Assembly: GCF_039530945.1 (NCBI RefSeq)
Contig: NZ_BAAAPC010000002.1
Location: 1-64,000 of the forward strand
DNA from: Nocardiopsis_C rhodophaea
GTDB taxonomy: Bacteria; Actinomycetota; Actinomycetes; Streptosporangiales; Streptosporangiaceae
Reading direction: 5' to 3'
DNA: 64,000 bases
Shown here piece by piece: positions 59,462 to 64,000 of this stretch; position 1 is the stretch's first letter; every line of letters begins with the position of its first letter. The position numbers and the translations under genes were made by a program. A model generated the notes under the pieces. The model was given only the letters and a program-made list of their open reading frames with translations, had not been told where the DNA came from and did no database searches.

Positions 59462-60490
59462 TCAGGCCGGGCGGCGCCTGAGGCTGATCTGGGCGTTGGC
59501 GCCGGTGTCCGGGTCGACGACGACCTCCTGCCCGGCCGCGATGCCGTCCACGACGAACTCGGCGTCGACGGGAACATTGCGCTTGACCAGACCGAGCGCG
59601 ATCGGACCGAGGTCGTGGTGCCGGGCGGAGGAGCCGACGGCACCGACGGCGCGGCCGTTGAGTTCGAGCGACGCGCCCCGCTCGGGCAGGCGCTCGGCGG
59701 TGCCGTCCAGGTGCAGCATCACCAGGCGCCGCGGCGGGCGCCCCAGGTTGTGTACCCGCGCGACCGTCTCCTGGCCCGGGTAGCAGCCCTTCTCCAGGTG
59801 GACGGCGCGGCCGATCCAGTTCATCTCGTGGGGGATGCTGCGGTGGTCGGTGTCCAGGCCGAGGCGGGGGCGGTGCTCGGCGATGCGCCGGGCCTCATAG
59901 GCCCACATCCCCACCGGGCGGACCCCGGCGGCGGTGAGCGCCTCGGCGACGGGCACGAGGGCGTCGGCCGGAAGGAAGAGGTCGGTCTCGTCCTCGGCGC
60001 GGCGCACGGGAACGTCCCGCAGTTGGTCGGCGACGGCCTCCAGCGCCTTCTCCCGGTCGGGGCCGGCCAGCGTGAGGACGCGGCAGCGGTCACCGAGGTC
60101 GTCGACCTCCACGCGGAGCATGAACCGCATGGAGTCCAGGAACTCCGCGAGGTCGGCGGCGGCGCCGGGCTCGGTGTGCGCCCAGACGGCCGTGCCGTCC
60201 TCGACGATCGACAGGTGGAACCGGATGTGGCCCTTGGTGTCCATCACCAGGGCCTCGGTGGCGGTGCCCGGCGCGATGCCGTCCAGGAACTGGCTGGTGA
60301 GGCTGTGCAGCCAGCTCAGGCGGTCGGGGCCGGTCACGCGGACGACGCCGCGGTTGCCGCGGTCGATCCATCCGGCGGTGTCCTCCAGCGCGCGGCCCTC
60401 GTGGGCGGGTTCCCCGTAGTGGGCGGCGACGTCGGCGTCCGGGGGCTCGGCGGCGACGGCCCCGGGGCGCGTCAACAGCGGCGAAGTCAT
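59462..60490 (-). CDS. ygfZ: Folate-binding YgfZ family protein
   Basis: YgfZ/IBA57 proteins use folate to help repair or assemble Fe-S clusters. This 342-residue protein shows the GcvT-like fold and the family motif EKGCYPGQETVARV (KGCYPGQE near 230), with the reactive Cys. N-terminal VVRVTGPDRLSWLHSLTSQ is also typical. ATG 60490 starts it. It lies 9 bp downstream of a fur-type gene on the same strand, probably one transcript, which links iron status and Fe-S repair. Confidence 0.93.
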   Translation of the reverse strand: MTSPLLTRPGAVAAEPPDADVAAHYGEPAHEGRALEDTAGWIDRGNRGVVRVTGPDRLSWLHSLTSQFLDGIAPGTATEALVMDTKGHIRFHLSIVEDGTAVWAHTEPGAAADLAEFLDSMRFMLRVEVDDLGDRCRVLTLAGPDREKALEAVADQLRDVPVRRAEDETDLFLPADALVPVAEALTAAGVRPVGMWAYEARRIAEHRPRLGLDTDHRSIPHEMNWIGRAVHLEKGCYPGQETVARVHNLGRPPRRLVMLHLDGTAERLPERGASLELNGRAVGAVGSSARHHDLGPIALGLVKRNVPVDAEFVVDGIAAGQEVVVDPDTGANAQISLRRRPA

Positions 60491-60499
60491 ACTTCGAGC

Positions 60500-60958
60500 C
60501 TACGCGGTCCCGGTGCCCCGATCCGCGTCCTGTACGCCCGTCGCGGCGCGGCAGCGGTGGCACTGGCCCATCACCGTCAGGTGGCGGGCGTCGGCCTCGA
60601 AGTCGAGGTCGTGGCGGAGCCGCTCGACCAGCGGGTCGGCCAGATCGAGCGCGGTGTCGGTGACCTCGCCGCAGCCCCGGCACACCACGTGCAGGTGGTC
60701 GGCCTCCTCCGCGAGGTGGTAGGAGGGCGCGCCCGCACCGAGGTGGGTGTGCGTGATCAGTCCGACCTTTTCCAGCAGGTCGAGGGTCCGGTAGACGGTC
60801 GAGAGGTTGAGCCCGCTGGCGGTCTTCTGCACCCGGGTGCAGATGGCGTCGGGGGTGGCGTGCTCCAGCTCCCGGACGGCTTCGAGGACCAGCTGCCGCT
60901 GCGGCGTCACGCGGTAGCCGCGAGTGCGCAGCTCTTCACGCCAAGTGAGGTGCGACAT
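60500..60958 (-). CDS. Fur family transcriptional regulator
   Basis: This 152-residue regulator has a winged helix (RGYRVTPQRQLVLEAVRE, then NLSTVYRTLDLLEKVGL) and a metal-binding C-terminal domain with EADHLHVVCRGCGEV and GQCHRCRAATG. Both CxxC pairs of the structural zinc site are present. This fits the Fur/Zur/Nur/CatR group; which metal cannot be said, although the paired ygfZ favours iron or redox. ATG 60958 begins homology; 19 codons upstream are in frame without a ribosome site. Confidence 0.9.
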   Translation of the reverse strand: MSHLTWREELRTRGYRVTPQRQLVLEAVRELEHATPDAICTRVQKTASGLNLSTVYRTLDLLEKVGLITHTHLGAGAPSYHLAEEADHLHVVCRGCGEVTDTALDLADPLVERLRHDLDFEADARHLTVMGQCHRCRAATGVQDADRGTGTA

Positions 60959-61302
60959 GGTTTCGAGTCTAAGCGGTCGCGGGGTGATACCCGCCACGCC
61001 CGGGTCGGGCGTCAAGGTCGTGAAAAAACATTTGCCGCACGGGCGGCAGCGGACATAACGTCAGACCCACGCAGGAAAGGAGGTGGTCCTAACAGTGAAT
61101 GCTTTGAGGACTTGCGAGGTGTCCGCCCGCTAGGGCGACACGAGTCATCGGATCGCTCTGGCGAATCCACAGTGGACACCCGGATCCCCGGGCAGCCGGA
61201 TCTTGTCCTGCCGGCCCCGCCGCCCAGCGGAGGGAAGCGCCCGGGGATCTGTCATGCCCGCATGATCCGCGGCCGCCGGGGCGACACGGCCCCGACCCCC
61301 GG
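60959..61302. other. Divergent region with a strong-RBS short ORF
   Basis: Between the fur-type gene and the nitrobindin gene. It holds the short ORF at 61095-61133 and an inverted repeat ATCCCCGGGC/GCCCGGGGAT (61184-61193, 61239-61248) that encloses smaller stems. No longer gene is recognised. Confidence 0.6.
61095..61133 (+). CDS. Candidate 12-residue peptide ORF with a perfect Shine-Dalgarno
   Basis: GTG at 61095 opens a 12-codon frame, MNALRTCEVSAR, ending in TAG. It is preceded by AAAGGAGGT (61076-61084), the strongest ribosome site in the window, with 11 bases between GGAGG and the GTG. A structured tail follows. No larger gene lies downstream on this strand, so it is not an ordinary leader peptide of a neighbour. 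It could be a short peptide gene, or a ribosome-sensing element within a small RNA. I have no family assignment. Confidence 0.45.
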   Translation: MNALRTCEVSAR

Positions 61303-61848
61303 TCAGCTCCGCGGGGCCGCCTGCTTGAGCTGGGCGGACATGTAGGAGCGCAGCTCTTGGCCGTGCGCGGCCATGTCCCAGGCGTATCCCAGGGTCTCGC
61401 GGTTGTCGCCGAACAGCCCGTAGAGCCGGTGCCCGGCGGTGACGTGCTTGCCCGTTTCGGTGCGCAGCACCACGTCAGTCGACATCTCCACGCGGTGGGC
61501 GAAGATGTTGCCCAGGTAGAGCTCGGTGAAGCCCTCGGGGTGCGAGATCAGCACCTCCAGGTGGATGGTCGGAGCTTCGCCGGTGGGCTCCGTCCCCTCC
61601 TCCGCCTCCGACGGGCGAATCCGCCAGAAGCCGGACTCGGAGGTCACGAAGTCGCCGAGGGAGCCGTCTTGGTTGATCCGCCAGACGCGGCTGCGGTAGT
61701 TCAGGTAGGGCTCTCCGTCGTGCGTGAACTCGATCTCCTGGCCGAACTGGAACTCGTCCATGTCCGTGTAGCCGGCGACGCCGACACCTTCCCAGCGACC
61801 GATCAGGAACGACAGCTTCTCAAGATCGGGGTGCACCTCAGGCTGCAT
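61303..61848 (-). CDS. Nitrobindin-like (THAP4/DUF1794, UPF0678) beta-barrel protein lacking the heme His
   Basis: This 181-residue protein has the nitrobindin barrel with its N-terminal GRWEGVG motif (LSFLIGRWEGVG), strands EFQFGQEIEFTHDGEPYLNY and SGFWRI, and a closing LGYAWDMAAHGQELRSYMSAQL. True nitrobindins bind heme through a C-terminal His (QDHLAAVL in mycobacterial Rv2717c); the aligned position here is Tyr (RSYMSAQL). It may bind a different ligand, as the older fatty-acid-binding label for this branch suggests. ATG 61848 begins the family homology. Confidence 0.85.
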   Translation of the reverse strand: MQPEVHPDLEKLSFLIGRWEGVGVAGYTDMDEFQFGQEIEFTHDGEPYLNYRSRVWRINQDGSLGDFVTSESGFWRIRPSEAEEGTEPTGEAPTIHLEVLISHPEGFTELYLGNIFAHRVEMSTDVVLRTETGKHVTAGHRLYGLFGDNRETLGYAWDMAAHGQELRSYMSAQLKQAAPRS

Positions 61849-62298
61849 AATGTCCGAGGGTAGCCGCGGTGCGGGAGTGGCCTGTGCACTTTTCTCGTGC
61901 TGGTCTCGCCCGCCCCGGCACGCTCGTCCGAATACCGGTGGCTGTTTTGTCCGTTGCTGGTGAGCATGTGGCGTGCCCCCGCCGGCCGACGCCGAGGCGC
62001 TTCGGCGGGACCGTACCGTGCCAGTGACGCCGGCCCCCGGGAACTCGGTGTCACGCGACGTGTGCGACGTGCCAGGACATGCCGCGTCTTCCCTCGAACC
62101 GCGTGTTATCAATCTGTAATTTACGGTTCTGTCGTCCGCGTCGGGTATCAACGTTGAGCGCTCCCGACCTGGGAAATCGGCCGCGATCAGGGGCCGTGGC
62201 GGGGTTCCGCCGCTACATCCGTTCCCGCGGAACCTGGTAAAGAAGATGCCAATGCCACGACGATGTGTGGACGGCGAGTCACAGAAAAGAGGCGGCCC
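61849..62298. other. Intergenic region upstream of the second GIDE gene
   Basis: About 450 bp without a recognised gene; divergent promoters for the nitrobindin and GIDE genes are expected. A local AT-rich patch near 62110-62135 is the likeliest promoter area. Confidence 0.5.
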
Positions 62299-63075
62299 GT
62301 GTTGCTGGCGATCGGGGTAGTGCTGCTGCTCGGCGCTGCGATCCTGGCACCCCTGGCCATCCGGGCGGTGCGCAGATGGTCTCTGCACCGGGGCATCGCC
62401 GAGGTGCGCCCCCGGGCGCTGGCCACGTGTGCCGGGCGGCAGGTCAGCGTTTCCGGAACCGCCGTACCCGGCCCTAAGGGTGTCATCGAGTCGGGGCTGG
62501 CCAGCGCTGAGTGCGTCTGGCACGGCCACGAGGTGCTGCGGCACTACTGGGCTCTCACCCGCAGCCCCGAAACCGCCGATCACGACCGGGAGCGCGCCTC
62601 GGACTCCATCGCCGACTACGGTTCCTCCGACCTGTTCGGCATCGTCGGCCCCGGCGGCTCCACCGGCGGGTCCCCGGTCCTGATCGATCCCGAGGACGCC
62701 GCGCTGTCCGGCGCCCACATGTGCCTGCAACGCGTCGTCGGCCGTCCGCAGCCCGGTGTTCCCGCCCAGGCCGACGACCTCTTGCCCCGGGTCAAGGGGA
62801 AGATCTCCGGTCTCTTCCGCGGCGAGACCATCGAGTTCGAGTACCGCGAGTGGGTGCTGCGCCCCGGCGACCCGATCGTCGTCCACGGGCGCCTGGAGAT
62901 GCGCGACGGGCGCCCGGTGATTACCGCGCCACTCGACGGCCGGCTCCGCATCGAGCAGGGCGGCGACCGCCCGGAGGCCCCGTCCGCGCACCGTGCCACG
63001 GACGCGCTGCTGCTCAGCGGCAGTGCGGTAGTGACCGCCTGCACCGGTGTGCTGCTGGTATTCGCCGGAGCCTGA
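62299..63075 (+). CDS. Second GIDE-like membrane protein
   Basis: This 258-residue protein repeats the layout of the one at 58330: an N-terminal helix (LLAIGVVLLLGAAILAPLAI), a beta domain with GVIESGLASAECVWHGHEVL (the Cys-Val-Trp of GIDE domains) and EFEYREWVLRPGDPIVVHG (matching the YKEWVIRPGQ block), and a C-terminal hydrophobic segment. No RING finger. GTG 62299 has GAGG at 8-bp spacing; ATG 62263 is also in frame. Sequence identity to the first copy is low outside these blocks. Function unknown. Confidence 0.75.
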   Translation: MLLAIGVVLLLGAAILAPLAIRAVRRWSLHRGIAEVRPRALATCAGRQVSVSGTAVPGPKGVIESGLASAECVWHGHEVLRHYWALTRSPETADHDRERASDSIADYGSSDLFGIVGPGGSTGGSPVLIDPEDAALSGAHMCLQRVVGRPQPGVPAQADDLLPRVKGKISGLFRGETIEFEYREWVLRPGDPIVVHGRLEMRDGRPVITAPLDGRLRIEQGGDRPEAPSAHRATDALLLSGSAVVTACTGVLLVFAGA

Positions 63076-63141
63076 GGCGCCACGGACGGCCGTCGCGAGG
63101 GGTACGCTCCACCGGCGGTCTCCCACGGCTACGCTGGCCCC

Positions 63142-63504
63142 ATGAGTCGCTCATTGGTGATCAAGGCCACGTCCGGTGAGGATGCCCCGGAACGGTGCAA
63201 TCAGGCGTTCACGGTCGCCGCCGCGGCGGTGGCCAGTGGTGTCGAGGTGTCGCTGTGGCTCACCGGTGAGGCCAGCTGGCTCGCCGTCCCCGGCCGGGCC
63301 GAGTCCTTCTCTCTGCCGCACGCGGCGCCGCTCAGCGACCTGCTCCAGGGCGTCCTGGCCGCCGGACAGGTCACCGTCTGCACCCAGTGCGCCGCCCGCC
63401 GGGGCCTCACCGAGGACGACCTGATCGACGGCGTGCGCATCGCGGGCGCCCCGACCTTCGTCGAGGAGGCCACCGCCGACGGCGTGCAGGCACTGGTGTA
63501 CTAG
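63142..63504 (+). CDS. DsrE family protein
   Basis: This 120-residue Rossmann-like protein shows SLVIKATSGEDAPERCNQAFTVAAAAVASG, the DsrE/YchN nucleotide-like pattern. A late CTQCAARRG gives Cys-x-x-Cys in the position where sulfur-relay members carry their persulfide Cys. DsrE proteins relay sulfur in tRNA thiolation or sulfur oxidation; its partners here are unknown. It may act with the rhodanese/MoaD proteins encoded elsewhere in the window. Confidence 0.85.
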   Translation: MSRSLVIKATSGEDAPERCNQAFTVAAAAVASGVEVSLWLTGEASWLAVPGRAESFSLPHAAPLSDLLQGVLAAGQVTVCTQCAARRGLTEDDLIDGVRIAGAPTFVEEATADGVQALVY

Positions 63505-63757
63505 TACTCGACGGCCGGCGACAGGCGGGACCCGGGCCCGCGGCCCGCTGGGCGGTCTCGTCGGCGTCCGCGGTTTCCCGCGATGATCACGCGGATCGTC
63601 GGGGCACATCCGTGGGCCACATCCGCGGGGCGAACTGCTGGGCGAATCGGGCGCAATCACCGGCGTGCGCCGTGATCACCGCCGGGTGAGGGTCACCGGA
63701 AAAGCGAAAGGCCCGCGTCCCCAACGGGAGCGCGGGCCGTGGACAGCGGGGGCTTCG
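63505..63757. other. Intergenic region with dispersed short repeats
   Basis: Shares GTGATCACCGCCGGGTG with 40537-40553 and similar CCGCTGGGCGG sequence with the repeat region at 40565. The gpmA terminator lies at 63710-63738. Confidence 0.55.
63710..63738 (-). terminator. Terminator of gpmA
   Basis: GGCCCGCG (63710-63717) pairs with CGCGGGCC (63731-63738). On the minus strand it is followed by a T-rich TTTCGCTTTTCC. Confidence 0.85.
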
Positions 63758-64000
63758 CTACTTCTTGCCCTGGTTCTTCACGGCCTCGATCGCGGCCTTG
63801 GCGGCCTCGGGGTCGAGGTACTCGCCGCCGGTCTTGCGCGGTGTGAAGTCGTCGTTGAGCTCGTAGACGAGGGGGATACCGGTCGGGATGTTGAGCCCGG
63901 CGATGGTCTCGTCGTCGATCCCGTCCAGGTGCTTGACCAGCGCGCGCAGCGAGTTGCCGTGCGCCGCGACCAGGACGGTGCGCCCGGCGGCCAGGTCCGG
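63758..64000 (-). CDS. gpmA: 2,3-bisphosphoglycerate-dependent phosphoglycerate mutase, C-terminal part (partial)
   Basis: The last 80 codons of the gene run off the window's right edge. The translation reads VLVAAHGNSLRALVKHLDG, which is the second catalytic His motif (AAHGNSLR) of the dPGM type. It continues IPTGIPLVYELNDDFTP and ends EAVKNQGKK. The enzyme interconverts 3- and 2-phosphoglycerate in glycolysis. The stop is TAG at 63758-63760; the first His motif lies outside the window. Confidence 0.95.
   Translation of the reverse strand, partial: PDLAAGRTVLVAAHGNSLRALVKHLDGIDDETIAGLNIPTGIPLVYELNDDFTPRKTGGEYLDPEAAKAAIEAVKNQGKK

Noticed and set aside
1..64000. tRNA genes, riboswitches, CRISPR arrays, IS elements, prophage genes
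   Set aside because: I looked for tRNA T-arm sequences in the spacers, regular spacer-repeat arrays, transposase motifs and phage gene clusters and saw none; a covariance-model scan would be needed to exclude small RNA genes.

Overview
The window is a stretch of high-G+C actinobacterial chromosome. GTG starts, overlapping operons, mycothiol synthase (mshD), bldC, glnR and the rex-hemACD-hemB and pstSCAB gene orders all point to a filamentous or sporulating actinomycete. The overall set is most like the Nocardiopsis/Streptomonospora group, but that placement is inferred from gene order and cannot be proved here. Almost all genes are chromosomal housekeeping genes. No prophage, IS element, CRISPR array or biosynthetic cluster was recognised.

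Layout. 1-110: 3' end of a 5S rRNA with its terminator, so the window begins at the tail of an rRNA operon. 499-10243: a variable segment with a DUF222/HNH endonuclease, a small monooxygenase, a polysaccharide deacetylase divergent from a MerR regulator, a decayed ROK regulator, a DoxX remnant, and a TetR regulator divergent from a heterodimeric ABC exporter with a perfect operator palindrome inside the promoter. 10770-13536: an incomplete oligopeptide/nickel-type ABC importer operon with one permease and two ATPases. 13929-20000: a conserved block with bldC, an actinobacterial hypothetical gene, a DUF3073 gene, purM, purF and an SCP2-like gene.

20725-32461 is rich in phosphate and nitrogen functions: DUF47/PiT phosphate uptake, a secreted protease inhibitor strikingly like plant and leech potato-inhibitor-I proteins, the pstSCAB operon with a clear PHO box, mshD, a Pro/Thr/Ser-rich surface protein and the orphan nitrogen regulator glnR. 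32576-45000 holds a MoaD-like sulfur carrier, a glutaredoxin-like protein, and the rex-hemA-hemC-hemD-hemB cluster with a Rex operator in front. It continues with a prim-pol-domain protein, rraA-like, hemL, a LysR regulator and a histidine phosphatase.

45324-58124 contains the 32-residue ribosomal protein bS22, an SDR epimerase, a HAD phosphatase and a membrane protein fused to a monooxygenase-like domain. Next come an LmeA-like lipoprotein-fold protein, a thioredoxin/DUF4395/rhodanese/DUF1416 sulfur-relay run, an EamA transporter, a large degenerate FtsK/HerA-like membrane protein and murT-gatD. 58330-64000 has two GIDE-domain proteins, ygfZ, a Fur-family regulator, a short ORF with a very strong ribosome binding site, a nitrobindin-like protein lacking its heme histidine, a DsrE protein and the 3' end of gpmA.

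The functional themes are redox-controlled heme synthesis (Rex, hem genes, nitrobindin, YgfZ, Fur-type regulation), Pho/nitrogen control (PHO box, pst, PiT, GlnR) and sulfur transfer (MoaD, glutaredoxin, rhodanese, DUF1416, DUF4395, DsrE). The main unexplained items are the potato-inhibitor-I protein, the degenerate HerA-like protein, the GIDE pair, a 62-bp palindromic intergenic element present twice, and the short strong-RBS ORF at 61095.
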